NCBI GenBank assembly: GCA_028289585.1
Contig: JANQPI010000020.1
Coordinates: 346,039 to 410,038 of the forward strand
DNA from: Candidatus Zixiibacteriota bacterium
GTDB lineage: Bacteria > Zixibacteria > MSB-5A5 > GN15 > FEB-12
Direction: 5' to 3'
Length of the DNA: 64,000 nt
A program made the translations under genes and the position numbers. The notes under the pieces were generated by a model, which searched no databases, was not told the DNA's origin, and saw nothing but the letters and a program-made list of their open reading frames with translations. Of this stretch, positions 17,527-26,463 are shown in pieces (position 1 is the first letter of the stretch; each line of letters begins with the position of its first letter).

Positions 17527-17612
17527 GCTAACTGACAACGCCATAGGCGTGTCGACAATCCGTTCGCCAAGATCGCGGCTGTCCCCCCGCTAAGCTTTCA
17601 GTCAGCCCGGCA

Positions 17613-17643
17613 GTGCCAAGTTTCCCCCTACCGCACTTGGCAC
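17613..17643. repeat. Inverted repeat GTGCCAAGT-N13-ACTTGGCAC
   Basis: Perfect nine-base arms, about 125 bases before uvrA. No U-run follows on either strand, so it is not an obvious terminator. The rest of the 17425-17768 gap holds the promoter and palindromes listed separately and no gene. Confidence 0.4.
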
Positions 17644-17738
17644 AAACGCCTATATTGCGGGTTCTCGAATTCTGACAGAATAGCGTCGTCTGCGACCGAA
17701 TCAGGAAGTGATTCCGTCGCGATTGAGAACCCCTATTC

Positions 17739-17752
17739 TGGCGTTAACGCCA
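17739..17752. promoter_or_regulatory. 14-base perfect palindrome before uvrA
   Basis: TGGCGTTAACGCCA, ending 16 bases before the uvrA ATG. A shorter palindrome ATTCTG-A-CAGAAT is at 17669-17681. Either could be the site of an SOS or other repressor; neither matches the E. coli, Bacillus or alphaproteobacterial LexA boxes. Confidence 0.4.
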
Positions 17753-17768
17753 TACCAAACAGGTACTT

Positions 17769-20696
17769 ATGCCGAAGAAGCCGGCTTCAAAACGAACTGT
17801 CCGCAAAGCCCAACCCCGCACCAACGGCCGTATCAAGCGAGCAACCGGTGCCGATGCCCTGATTGTCAAAGGAGCGCGGGAACACAATCTCAAGAACATC
17901 GATGTCGAGATTCCGCGTGGGACACTGACCGTCATCACCGGCCTCTCCGGGTCGGGGAAATCGTCGCTCGCTTTCGATACGATCTACGCCGAGGGGCAGC
18001 GACGCTATGTTGAGTCGTTGTCGGCGTATGCGCGCCAGTTCCTCGGGTTGATGGAAAAGCCGGATATCGACTACATCGAGGGGCTTTCTCCCGCGATCTC
18101 GATCGAGCAAAAAGGGACGCTCAAGAATCCGCGTTCGACGGTCGGGACGATCACTGAGATCTACGACTACCTGCGTCTGCTCTTCGCTCGAATCGGCGTC
18201 CCGCACTGTACGAACTGCGGCAATGAGATCACGCGCCAATCGGTCGACCAGATCGTCGATACCGTCCTCGGCTTTGAGGAGGGGCAACGGTTGATGGTCC
18301 TCGCGCCGCTCGTGCGCGGTCGCAAGGGGGAGCACAAGGAGATCATCGATGAGGCGCGCGCGGAGGGATTCGTGCGACTGCGAATCGACGGCGAGGTCTA
18401 CACCGCCGACGATGAGATCAAGCTGAACAAAAAGCAGAAGCATACGATCGAGGCGGTTGTCGACCGGTTGGTCGTCAAAGAAAAATCACAACGGCGCCTC
18501 GCCGATTCGGTTGAAACCGCGCTCAAGATGGGGCATGGCACCGTTCTGATTAACATCAAGGGGCAGGATCTGCTCTTCTCCGAGGAATTCGCCTGCACCG
18601 ACTGCGGAATATCCTACGAAGAGATTTCGCCGCGGACGTTTTCGTTTAACTCCCCCTATGGCGCGTGCAAGACGTGCGACGGTCTCGGTCAGAAGATGGA
18701 GATCGATCCGACGCTGGTCGTTCCCGATCAAACGAAGTCGATTAACGGCGGCGCGATTCATCCCTGGGGCGGCATCGACATGGCGAACTGGTACCGGTAC
18801 CGCCTCAAAGGTCTCGCCAAGCATTACGATTTCAAGTTCAGTACACCGTTCAAAAAACTGCCGGATAAGGTCATTCGCGCGATCCTCTGGGGGACCGACG
18901 AAGAGATCGAGTTCGAGTACGAACACACGTCGGCATCGGGGGGTGGTTCCGGAATGTACCGGGCACAGTTCGAAGGTGTCATTCCGCATCTTGAGCGACG
19001 CTACAAACAGACCGACTCATCGGGGATCCGTACCTGGATTGAAAACTACATGTCAATCTCGCGCTGTCCCGATTGCGAGGGAACGCGGCTTCGTCCTGAA
19101 GCCCGTCATGTGATCATCGACCGCGAAACGATCGACACCGTTACTGATTTCTCAATCAAGCGCGCGCTGACATTTTTTAACGACATCACTCTGACCAAGC
19201 GTCAGGAGAAGATCGCCGAGCAGATTCTGAAAGAGATTCGTGAACGATTGAGTTTTTTGACGAATGTCGGTCTTGATTACCTGACGCTTGCCCGGACAGC
19301 ATCGACGTTGTCCGGCGGTGAGGCGCAACGGATTCGCCTCGCAACCCAGATTGGTTCTCGCCTGGTGGGGGTGTTGTATATCCTCGATGAACCGTCGATT
19401 GGCCTGCATCAACGCGACAACGCCAAATTGCTCGATACATTGACCGAACTCCGCGATATCGGCAACACCGTGTTGGTTGTCGAGCATGACAAAGACACGA
19501 TCAACGCTGCCGATTATGTACTCGACCTGGGACCCGGTGCGGGTGTGCACGGCGGCAGCATTGTTGCAGCGGGTCCACCGTCGGATGTCGCCAGGGTCGC
19601 CGAGTCGATGACCGGGCAGTACCTGAGCGGCAAGAAAGCGATACCCGTTCCGGCCGAACGACGCGAAGGGACCGGCGAGGCGATCCAGCTTATCGGGGCG
19701 TCGGGGAACAACCTGAAACGTATCGATGTCGACTTCCCACTGGGCAAACTGATTTCGGTGACCGGGGTTTCGGGTTCGGGCAAATCGACGCTCGTTAACG
19801 AAACGCTCTACCGGGCGCTGGCGCGGCATTTCTATTCATCGCGCAAGCAACCGTTGCCGCACGACGATTTGATTGGTCTCGAACATGTCGATAAGGTGAT
19901 CGATATCGATCAATCGCCAATCGGCCGCACGCCGCGTTCGAATCCCGCCACGTACACGGGCGTCTTCACACACATTCGCGATCTCTTCTCGTCGCTCCCC
20001 GATGCGAAAGCGCGCGGCTACATGCCTGGTCGCTTCTCGTTCAATGTAAAAGGCGGGCGATGCGAGAACTGTCAGGGGGACGGCATCATCAAGATCGAGA
20101 TGCACTTCCTTCCCGATGTCTACGTTCCGTGCGAGGTCTGCAAGGGGAAGCGGTACAACCGCGAGACGTTGCAGGTAACGTACAAGGGGAAGAACATCGC
20201 CGACGTGCTCGATATGACGGTCGAGGAAGCGCTCGACTTCTTCCAGAACATCCCGCGCATCAAAAAGAAGCTCCAGACACTCCATTCCGTCGGGCTCGGG
20301 TATATCCATCTCGGCCAGCAAGCAACGACGCTCTCCGGCGGCGAGGCGCAACGTGTCAAACTTGCTACCGAGCTCTCGAAACTGGCGACCGGACAGACGA
20401 TCTACATTCTCGACGAACCGACAACCGGGTTGCACTTCGAGGACATCCGCATGCTGCTCGAAGTGCTCAACGAACTGGTCGATCGCGGCAACACAGTCGT
20501 CGTGATCGAGCATAACCTCGATGTTATCAAGACGTCGGACTGGGTAATCGATATCGGTCCGGAGGGTGGTGACGGCGGCGGTCAGGTGCTGGCGATCGGG
20601 ACGCCGGAGGAGGTTGCCGATGTCAAGGGATCGCACACGGGTGTCTGGCTGCGCAAGGAACTCGGCCTGCCAAAACGCCGCCGCGGCGCGGCGTAG
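17769..20696 (+). CDS. uvrA: Excinuclease ABC subunit A
   Basis: The damage-sensing ATPase of nucleotide excision repair; acts as a dimer with UvrB. Two ABC modules are visible: the first P-loop [10 protein letters not shown] near residue 58 with the insert, two CxxC zinc modules, and signature [11 protein letters not shown]; the second P-loop [10 protein letters not shown], another CxxC...CxxC module, and [11 protein letters not shown] with Walker [12 protein letters not shown]. At 975 residues it is only slightly longer than usual, from a basic N-terminal extension. AGG precedes the ATG weakly. crcB follows after nine bases. Confidence 0.97.
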   Translation: MPKKPASKRTVRKAQPRTNGRIKRATGADALIVKGAREHNLKNIDVEIPRGTLTVITGLSGSGKSSLAFDTIYAEGQRRYVESLSAYARQFLGLMEKPDIDYIEGLSPAISIEQKGTLKNPRSTVGTITEIYDYLRLLFARIGVPHCTNCGNEITRQSVDQIVDTVLGFEEGQRLMVLAPLVRGRKGEHKEIIDEARAEGFVRLRIDGEVYTADDEIKLNKKQKHTIEAVVDRLVVKEKSQRRLADSVETALKMGHGTVLINIKGQDLLFSEEFACTDCGISYEEISPRTFSFNSPYGACKTCDGLGQKMEIDPTLVVPDQTKSINGGAIHPWGGIDMANWYRYRLKGLAKHYDFKFSTPFKKLPDKVIRAILWGTDEEIEFEYEHTSASGGGSGMYRAQFEGVIPHLERRYKQTDSSGIRTWIENYMSISRCPDCEGTRLRPEARHVIIDRETIDTVTDFSIKRALTFFNDITLTKRQEKIAEQILKEIRERLSFLTNVGLDYLTLARTASTLSGGEAQRIRLATQIGSRLVGVLYILDEPSIGLHQRDNAKLLDTLTELRDIGNTVLVVEHDKDTINAADYVLDLGPGAGVHGGSIVAAGPPSDVARVAESMTGQYLSGKKAIPVPAERREGTGEAIQLIGASGNNLKRIDVDFPLGKLISVTGVSGSGKSTLVNETLYRALARHFYSSRKQPLPHDDLIGLEHVDKVIDIDQSPIGRTPRSNPATYTGVFTHIRDLFSSLPDAKARGYMPGRFSFNVKGGRCENCQGDGIIKIEMHFLPDVYVPCEVCKGKRYNRETLQVTYKGKNIADVLDMTVEEALDFFQNIPRIKKKLQTLHSVGLGYIHLGQQATTLSGGEAQRVKLATELSKLATGQTIYILDEPTTGLHFEDIRMLLEVLNELVDRGNTVVVIEHNLDVIKTSDWVIDIGPEGGDGGGQVLAIGTPEEVADVKGSHTGVWLRKELGLPKRRRGAA

Positions 20697-20705
20697 TCTT
20701 TCTCC

Positions 20706-21113
20706 ATGACCAATTGGCTAACGCTGGGAGTGGTTGCTGGCGCCGGTGCGATTGGGGCCGTGACGCGGTGGGTGATCACGCTCTTGTTCAAGAACACGGC
20801 CGGCACGGTCCGCGATGGCATCGCGCTACCTCCATGGGGAACGTCGGTCGTCAACCTGATCGGTTGTCTCCTGTTCGGTGTTGCGTTTTCATGGCTCGAA
20901 CGGAAGACCGAGATATCGTCGACTGTCCGCGCCGCCATCCTGGTTGGTTTCCTCGGTTCGTTCACGACGTTCAGCACGTACATCTTCGAGACAGTTCACC
21001 TGATCGAACGGGAGCTGTATGCACTCGCCCTCGGGACGTTCGCATTACAGAACGTAGGCGGGTTCGCGCTCTTGATGCTCGGACTGTACCTGGGGCGGTT
21101 GCAGCTGAGTTAG
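20706..21113 (+). CDS. crcB: Fluoride ion channel CrcB/FluC
   Basis: A small inner-membrane channel that exports fluoride and forms a dual-topology dimer. The 135 residues have four membrane helices and the family landmarks GAIGAVTRW, GTSVVNLIGC and GFLGSFTTFSTY (the Phe box and the central Na+-binding region). It starts nine bases after uvrA, probably co-transcribed. No fluoride riboswitch is possible in that gap. The pairing with uvrA is not functionally obvious. Confidence 0.93.
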   Translation: MTNWLTLGVVAGAGAIGAVTRWVITLLFKNTAGTVRDGIALPPWGTSVVNLIGCLLFGVAFSWLERKTEISSTVRAAILVGFLGSFTTFSTYIFETVHLIERELYALALGTFALQNVGGFALLMLGLYLGRLQLS

Positions 21114-21173
21114 GCGACGTGACTGTGCGTGGTAGCCAGGGTTGATTGTCATTCAAGATCAATCGAACACTGG

Positions 21174-21193
21174 ATCCCGGCCTTCGCCGGGAT
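21174..21193. repeat. Dispersed palindromic repeat, copy 1
   Basis: ATCCCGG-CCTTCG-CCGGGAT, perfect seven-base arms, followed by GACAT. It resembles the widespread (GG)ATCCCGGC...GCCGGGAT-type intergenic repeats. First of three in the 505-base gap after crcB. Confidence 0.6.
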
Positions 21194-21233
21194 GACATGT
21201 CTGGTATCTAACCGATGGGAGTGCTATTCTGTC

Positions 21234-21253
21234 ATTCCCGCGGAGGCGGGAAT
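21234..21253. repeat. Dispersed palindromic repeat, copy 2
   Basis: ATTCCCGC-GGAG-GCGGGAAT, followed by CCAG. It is the same general element as the copies at 21174 and 21505 with compensatory changes in the stem, which suggests that structure is kept rather than sequence. Confidence 0.6.
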
Positions 21254-21316
21254 CCAGATTTCGTTGTATGCGGCAATCCAACCTGAGGCGCTTGGACGTG
21301 GCACCCCCTCTACTCC

Positions 21317-21579
21317 CCCCTCGTCAAGCTCGGGACGGGCTCTTGGTGACGTTGGTGAACCACTCGTCATGTCGAGGCATGACCGCGAGATTGCAGGCAG
21401 CTGCCGTCGTATCTTGACTCCGCTCGATGTGACGGGAAAAGGCCTTTCGACCTGCCCCGCTGTGACAAAGACCTCACCCAAGGGGTGGTGTACGCAAACT
21501 CGTCATCCCGGCGAAAGCCGGAATCCAGCCTTACACTTACAATAGGGCAGGTGAGGCCTGTCCCGAGCTTGACGAGGGG
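21317..21579. repeat. Long inverted repeat pair around the repeat-rich gap
   Basis: The 20 bases at 21317-21336 (CCCCTCGTCAAGCTCGGGAC) are exactly the reverse complement of 21560-21579, with 223 bases between them. The pair frames the third palindrome copy and no open frame of any recognisable family. This looks like the ends or debris of a small mobile or MITE-like element. No target-site duplication was found by eye. Confidence 0.5.
21505..21524. repeat. Dispersed palindromic repeat, copy 3
   Basis: ATCCCGGC-GAAA-GCCGGAAT, one arm position mismatched, followed by CCAG as in copy 2. Preceded by CGTC, as in copy 2 (GTC). Confidence 0.6.
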
Positions 21580-21618
21580 ACACTTGGCGCCTATGCATTC
21601 GAGCACTGCCAACGAGAT

Positions 21619-22860
21619 CTACAACTCCGCCAGGCGACGGGTCAGCAGTCGTTGTTCGGCGGTGTTGTCGGTCAGATCACGGGCCCGTTCATACGACGAA
21701 ATCGCCGTACCCCGCTGCTGACGGCGAGCGGCAACCTCACCGACCGCGGCGTGATACCACGGGTACGACGCCAGCGATGGTTCATCTTTCAATTGATCGA
21801 GTTCCGCGCAGGCGATTTCCAATTGTCCTGATTTAGCGCATGCGACCGCGCGATTAACCCGAACGATTGGTTCATCATGGAGCGACAGCAGGCTGTCGTA
21901 GTACGCCACAATCGCCGCCCAATCGGTCTGGTCATACGATTCGGCCATTGTATGAGTTGAGGCGATTGCCGCTTCAAGATGATATCGTGTAACGCGATCC
22001 CCCCGCTGCGAGCGTTGCATCGCTCGGAAGCCCAAATCGATCAGCTGTTGATTCCAGAGTTGTCGATTCTGTTCCGCCAGCAATCGTAACTCACCGTCGG
22101 GACCGAGCCGCGCCGGAAGGCGGGCTGCCTGGAAGGCGAAGAGTGCGACGACAGCATCTACTTCGCCGGAACTCAAATGTTCATGCTCGGCCATCAGTAC
22201 GGCGAGTCGCAGCGCCTCGTCGGTAAGATCGCGGCGAATCGCACTATCCCCAATGTGGCAGGCGTAACCCTCGGTGAACATTACGTACAATGCAGTCAAG
22301 ACTGAGTTGCGGCGGGCCGTCAATTCACCTCCGTTCGGAAACGTGAATGGTTGTGCGGACTGTTTCCACGCTCGTTTGGCGCGGGTGATGCGCTGACGGA
22401 TTGCGTCGTTTCCTGTCAGGAGTCCTCGTGCGATCTCTGTGACCGACAGGCCGCCGACGAACTTCAGCGCGATCGTCACCTGAATCGGCGGTGCGAACTC
22501 AAGGTCGCAACAGGCAAACAGCAACTTGAGAACATCATCGGAGATTTCGCGGGAGAACGCTGGGTCATCCGGCTGATGAAACTCCGACGTCGTCGCGGCG
22601 ATCTCGTCGTGCGACGTTCGGACCGTTTTGGCGTGACGGGTACGATCGATTGCCGCGTTGACGGCGGTCTTCCAGAGCCAGGCCGACGGATTATCCGGCG
22701 GACCATGGTATGACCATGCTTTGAGTGCCTTGAGGAACGTTTCCTGGACAATATCTTCGGCGAGATCGATCCCACGCAATCCGAACCGCGCCGTGAGGCC
22801 GGCAACGATGCGCCCGGCCTCATGGCGAAAGAGATGATCGACCAGTTCGGCTGTGGACAT
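21619..22860 (-). CDS. ECF42-type RNA polymerase sigma factor with C-terminal extension
   Basis: A 413-residue extracytoplasmic-function sigma factor. Residues 1-170 hold regions 2 and 4 (EDIVQETFLKALKAW in region 2; LSVTEIARGLLTG in region 4). The remaining 240 residues are the long C-terminal extension (with the ALYVMFTEGY motif) diagnostic of the ECF42 group. ECF42 factors have no anti-sigma factor and are encoded beside a YCII/DGPF protein, as here: that gene ends six bases upstream. The extension probably controls activity; the signal is unknown. Confidence 0.88.
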   Translation of the reverse strand: MSTAELVDHLFRHEAGRIVAGLTARFGLRGIDLAEDIVQETFLKALKAWSYHGPPDNPSAWLWKTAVNAAIDRTRHAKTVRTSHDEIAATTSEFHQPDDPAFSREISDDVLKLLFACCDLEFAPPIQVTIALKFVGGLSVTEIARGLLTGNDAIRQRITRAKRAWKQSAQPFTFPNGGELTARRNSVLTALYVMFTEGYACHIGDSAIRRDLTDEALRLAVLMAEHEHLSSGEVDAVVALFAFQAARLPARLGPDGELRLLAEQNRQLWNQQLIDLGFRAMQRSQRGDRVTRYHLEAAIASTHTMAESYDQTDWAAIVAYYDSLLSLHDEPIVRVNRAVACAKSGQLEIACAELDQLKDEPSLASYPWYHAAVGEVAARRQQRGTAISSYERARDLTDNTAEQRLLTRRLAEL

Positions 22861-22866
22861 GACAAG

Positions 22867-23208
22867 TTAAGACAGATGATCTATGATCGGGCGAACTTCA
22901 ACGGCATCTCCGTAATGCAGACCAGGGCAGCCGCGAGCGATTTCGGTAGCGGCCTCAATCGATTCGGCCTCGATCAGGAAGTAACCGCCGATTCCCTCTT
23001 TTGTTTCGGCATACGGACCGTCGGTAATCTGACCGTCGTTCTTACGCACGACGCGACCGGTGTTACCCAGCGGATCAGCATCTTTCAGGCAGCCGGCCTC
23101 GTTGAGCGACCGCGCCCAGGCGGAGAATTCTTTGACGATCTTCTGTTGTTCGTCGCGGGAGAAGCTGTAGAAATCACCATCGCGGATCAATAGCATGAAA
23201 CTAGGCAT
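22867..23208 (-). CDS. YCII/DGPF-domain protein, partner of the ECF42 sigma factor
   Basis: A 113-residue YCII-related protein with the DGPY motif (DGPYAETKEGIGGYF) after ITDG and the conserved ending GDAVEVRPI. The family adopts a dimeric ferredoxin-like fold; its biochemical role is not established. Members typically accompany ECF42 sigma factors. The ATG at 23208 has AAGGAG eight bases upstream; a GTG nine bases earlier lacks one. It is transcribed first in the pair, with the sigma factor immediately downstream. Confidence 0.87.
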   Translation of the reverse strand: MPSFMLLIRDGDFYSFSRDEQQKIVKEFSAWARSLNEAGCLKDADPLGNTGRVVRKNDGQITDGPYAETKEGIGGYFLIEAESIEAATEIARGCPGLHYGDAVEVRPIIDHLS

Positions 23209-23301
23209 CGCAATCACTCCTTTGGTTGTGTAACATGCTCGTTCACGGTTTCAGACCCAAGACGATTCGCCCGAGTCCGGCGCGACACCGGATGTTCCTC
23301 A

Positions 23302-23529
23302 ATGGACCTCAAAATAGATCGCTGTATCTGTTTCAATATCCGCTTTGCCGATCTCAAGCGGGTAGCGGACTCAACCGGAGCCGAGACGATCGACAAGCTC
23401 CAGGAGCATGTGGATTTCGGGACGAATTGTCGGCTCTGTAATCCGTATGTCCGGCGGATGCTGAAGACAGGCGAAACGGTCTTCGCTACTATAATAGTGG
23501 ATCCGCCGGACGAAGACGACGCTAAATAA
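23302..23529 (+). CDS. BFD-like [2Fe-2S]-binding protein
   Basis: A 75-residue protein. Cys8 and Cys10 (CIC) plus Cys43 and Cys46 (NCRLC) match the bacterioferritin-associated ferredoxin pattern of a helix-turn-helix [2Fe-2S] domain. A short acidic tail follows. BFD domains pass electrons to or from iron-storage or redox enzymes. The gene is divergent from the YCII-sigma pair and upstream of the tetR operon. No clear ribosome binding site precedes the ATG, so the start is tentative, but the cysteine spacing supports a real gene. Confidence 0.7.
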   Translation: MDLKIDRCICFNIRFADLKRVADSTGAETIDKLQEHVDFGTNCRLCNPYVRRMLKTGETVFATIIVDPPDEDDAK

Positions 23530-23606
23530 TTATCATTCAAAGACATAGCTGCTTCTAAATGGATTCAGTGTAGGAATTTGGAACTTTGGTCGATCAAAGA
23601 CGTTGA

Positions 23607-23634
23607 ACTAACCAGTTGGTTAAACTATATAGTT
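23607..23634. promoter_or_regulatory. Operator-like palindromes upstream of the TetR-family gene
   Basis: AACTATATAGTT (23623-23634) is a perfect 12-base palindrome ending four bases before the regulator ATG. TAACC-AGTT-GGTTA (23609-23622) lies just before it, and ACTAAC...GTTAGT words bracket both. TetR-family regulators usually bind such sites next to their own gene and repress it. Confidence 0.55.
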
Positions 23635-23638
23635 AGTT

Positions 23639-24277
23639 ATGATGGACCAAAAAACGACTACCACCGATCCGACCACCCGTGACAAAATCCTCACCGCCGC
23701 CCGAGCCGAATTCGCCCGGGTTGGGCGGGCCGGAGCTCGCATCGACCGGATCGCCGCCGAAGCCGGCGTGAACAAGGCGATGATCTACTACCATTTCGAT
23801 TCCAAAGAGAATCTTCACCGTGAAGTGATCTCTGACTACTTCGCGCGGATCATTCCGACGGTCCGCGGTGAAATGCGTTCCGCCGGAGATTTCGAAACGG
23901 TTCTGCGCACCCTGTCCGGTGTCTACCACCGGATGTTCACGACCTATCCCGACATGGTCGCATTCCTCCGTCGAGAGCTCGCTGAACCGGACAATGATGC
24001 CGTTCTCGACCATATTGCAGGCTTTCTTCGCGGAGGGGGGATGCGCGAAATGCTCTTACAGCTTGTCGAACGCGAAATCACAGCGGGGCGCATCAAGCCG
24101 CTTCCGCCCAAACAGATACTGACATCTTTTATCATTTTTAACGCGGGGTATTTCATGATTGCTCCGTTGATGCACCGGGCGTGGGAGATCGACGATCCTG
24201 ACGCTTTTCTCGCCGAGCGACAGGCGATGTTGGTCGACCTCTTCATGGATGGCATTCGCATGCGAGGTGACCAATGA
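23639..24277 (+). CDS. TetR/AcrR-family transcriptional regulator
   Basis: A 212-residue TetR-family repressor: N-terminal three-helix HTH with the pattern RIDRIAAEAGVNKAMIYYHFDSKE (quoted in part: GVNKAMIYYHF), then an all-helical ligand-binding domain. Upstream is a palindromic operator-like region. It overlaps the TolC-type gene by four bases (ATGA) and heads the export operon, so it probably controls the pump in response to a toxic ligand. In E. coli the counterpart of this arrangement is the YbiH regulator before ybhGFSR. Confidence 0.9.
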   Translation: MMDQKTTTTDPTTRDKILTAARAEFARVGRAGARIDRIAAEAGVNKAMIYYHFDSKENLHREVISDYFARIIPTVRGEMRSAGDFETVLRTLSGVYHRMFTTYPDMVAFLRRELAEPDNDAVLDHIAGFLRGGGMREMLLQLVEREITAGRIKPLPPKQILTSFIIFNAGYFMIAPLMHRAWEIDDPDAFLAERQAMLVDLFMDGIRMRGDQ

Positions 24278-25563
24278 AATCACTCGTCGTCGCCTTCGCA
24301 TTCCTGGTCGTATCGGGACCCGGATCAGCGCGTGAACTCTCGTTCCGTGAAGCAATCGATCTCGCGCGCGAGCATAGCGATCGTCTCAAACAGCAACAGG
24401 AAGTGGTCAATGCATCCGATGCCGCGGCAGCGGCGGCTCGCGCGGCTCGGTGGCCGGAACTGGCGCTGATCGCTTCGGCGCGGGTAGTTGACGATGTGCC
24501 GACCGCCGAATTCGGACTTCCCGGCGGGCCGTTTATTGTGAGCGAACTTGGCAGTACCGAATCGTGGTTGGGAGACATCGGATTATCGCTCCCGCTCTTT
24601 ACCGGTGGGAGATTGTCGTCGGCGATAGATGCCGCCGATGCCGTTGCGGCCTACGAGACGGCACTCGCGGCAGCATCTGACCGAGACGTTGTTTTCGCGA
24701 CCCGCGTTCGCTATCTCGAACGATGGCGCGCGGATCAGCAGGTGCGCGCGGCCGAAGCGGCGGTGCGACGGGCTGGATTAATCCGCGACGACGTCGATCG
24801 AATGGCAGCGGCCGGGGTCGCAGATTCGGTGATGGTAGTCGAGGCGGCGCTGACGTTGCTCAATGCGGAAATCGCGCTCGACCAGGCCCGTTCCGCGGTC
24901 GCAATCACCAACATTGAACTCCGTATCCTTCTTGGGCTGGAGTCGACCACCGAACTAATTCTAACCGACACCATCTTTGCCGACACTCGGCGGGCTGACG
25001 CTTCACCACGACCCGAGTTAACTGCCGCGGGGTTTCTGATCGACCGTGTGGCTGCCGAAGCAAAGATCGAACGCTCGAACTGGTGGCCATCACTGTCACT
25101 ATCTGCTGGATACTCATTCGGTGATCCCAATCGGGATCAGTTCAATCGCGACTTCGATGACTACCTCTACGCCGGGCTGTCGGTTGCCTGGTCGTTTAAT
25201 GTGGGCGGACAGGTATCTCGCACCGTGGCCGCGGCCGAGGCTCGTCGTCGCGCTGCTACCTATAGTCGTGACGCCCTCGCCGAATCGTTCGACCGCGAAG
25301 TGCGCGTAGCTCGTCAACGTCTTGAGCTGGCCGAGACGGTCGAGCGCAACGCCCGTAACCGTCTGGACCTCACCGAACGTAGCTTTGCTCTTGCTCAGGC
25401 GCAGTTCGACGCGGGAACGATTACCTCAACCCGGCTGCTCGAAATCGAAGCGACCGTTACTGCCGCCGCCGCCGAGTTTGCGACCGCTCGAGCCGATCGT
25501 CAGCTTGCCCGCACTCGCTATCTCTTTGCTCTGGGGTCACCTCAACTCGAGGAGAGTCTGTAG
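24274..25563 (+). CDS. TolC-family outer membrane efflux protein
   Basis: Forms the trimeric outer-membrane channel that links the inner-membrane pump to the outside. Residues 1-19 are a signal peptide ending at SAR. Two repeats of helical and beta-hairpin segments follow, with the usual SFREAIDLA opening and the NVGGQ and FDAGTIT motifs. At 429 residues it has normal TolC length. The stop codon is followed directly by the HlyD-type gene (25564), so this is one transcript with the rest of the pump. Confidence 0.9.
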   Translation: MKSLVVAFAFLVVSGPGSARELSFREAIDLAREHSDRLKQQQEVVNASDAAAAAARAARWPELALIASARVVDDVPTAEFGLPGGPFIVSELGSTESWLGDIGLSLPLFTGGRLSSAIDAADAVAAYETALAAASDRDVVFATRVRYLERWRADQQVRAAEAAVRRAGLIRDDVDRMAAAGVADSVMVVEAALTLLNAEIALDQARSAVAITNIELRILLGLESTTELILTDTIFADTRRADASPRPELTAAGFLIDRVAAEAKIERSNWWPSLSLSAGYSFGDPNRDQFNRDFDDYLYAGLSVAWSFNVGGQVSRTVAAAEARRRAATYSRDALAESFDREVRVARQRLELAETVERNARNRLDLTERSFALAQAQFDAGTITSTRLLEIEATVTAAAAEFATARADRQLARTRYLFALGSPQLEESL

Positions 25564-26454
25564 ATGTTTCGCTTAGCCCAACTGCTGTCCATAGTGACGC
25601 TTGCGTTTGCGTACGCGACATCATGTTCGGACACAACTGCCGCCTCGGCGGCCGGATCCGGTTTTATTGAAGCCGATGAAATAACGATCTCAGCCGAAGC
25701 TGCCGGTCGAATCGAAGCGCTTCGAGTCGATGAAGGCGTCGTGATCGCACCGGGAGATACGGTCGCTGTTATCGATTCCTCCCGTCTGGTATTGGCACTC
25801 GAAGCCGCCCGGGCTAATCGCGGTGTGGCGATGGCGAACCGTCGTGCAGCCGTGGTGCAGCGCGACCAGGCCCGCACCGCTCTGGATTACGCTGCTTCGG
25901 AACTCGATCGGATTGAACGCCTCGTAGCGACGAACACAGCGACCGATCAACGGCGCGATCAAATTCGTTTCGACCATGCCAGCGCACGCCTGAGTGTTGA
26001 TGCCGCCGAAGTTCAAATCGCGACCGTTGACGCTCAGTTGGGGCAGATTGACGCTGAGATTCGCCGCCTGGAACGGGATCTCAGCGACGTCGTGCCAACC
26101 ACCCTGCGAGCCGGCACGGTCCTGGAGGTCTACGTCGAGGCTGGCGAACTTGTCGCGCGGGGCGCACCGTTGTTGCGCCTGGCCTCGCTCGATTCGGTGT
26201 GGGTTAATGTTTATCTTAACGCGCCAGCGTTTGCGTCGGTCCGACTCGGTCAGAACGCAACCGTATCGACCGAGACTGGCGAATCGTACATCGGGACCGT
26301 GGTCCGCACCGCCGATGAGGCAGAGTTCACACCCAAGAACGTGCAGACCGCAGAGTCTCGCGCCGACCTTGTCTTTGCCGTCAAGGTCGTGATTCCAAAC
26401 GACGGTCGCTTGAAAATCGGTATGCCCGTATTTGTCATCCTAGATCAGGACTGA
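25564..26454 (+). CDS. Membrane fusion (HlyD/YbhG-type) periplasmic adaptor
   Basis: A 296-residue adaptor protein that bridges the ABC transporter and the TolC channel. The N-terminal hydrophobic segment ends ATSC, possibly a weak lipobox. The biotinyl-lipoyl domain follows (SAEAAGRIEALRVDEGVVI), then a long coiled-coil hairpin (about 80-190) and the matching second lipoyl half and beta-barrel (LVARGAPLLRLASLDSVWV). It begins right after tolC and ends ten bases before the first ABC ATPase. Confidence 0.9.
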   Translation: MFRLAQLLSIVTLAFAYATSCSDTTAASAAGSGFIEADEITISAEAAGRIEALRVDEGVVIAPGDTVAVIDSSRLVLALEAARANRGVAMANRRAAVVQRDQARTALDYAASELDRIERLVATNTATDQRRDQIRFDHASARLSVDAAEVQIATVDAQLGQIDAEIRRLERDLSDVVPTTLRAGTVLEVYVEAGELVARGAPLLRLASLDSVWVNVYLNAPAFASVRLGQNATVSTETGESYIGTVVRTADEAEFTPKNVQTAESRADLVFAVKVVIPNDGRLKIGMPVFVILDQD

Positions 26455-26463
26455 AAAGTAGCC

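Noticed and set aside
21174-21524. The three palindromes as a CRISPR array
   Set aside because: Spacing is irregular (about 60 and 270 bases), copies are not identical and no cas genes are near.
23226-23441. A 71-codon plus-strand frame overlapping the BFD-like gene
   Set aside because: The other frame has the four cysteines in the right spacing; this one has no pattern.
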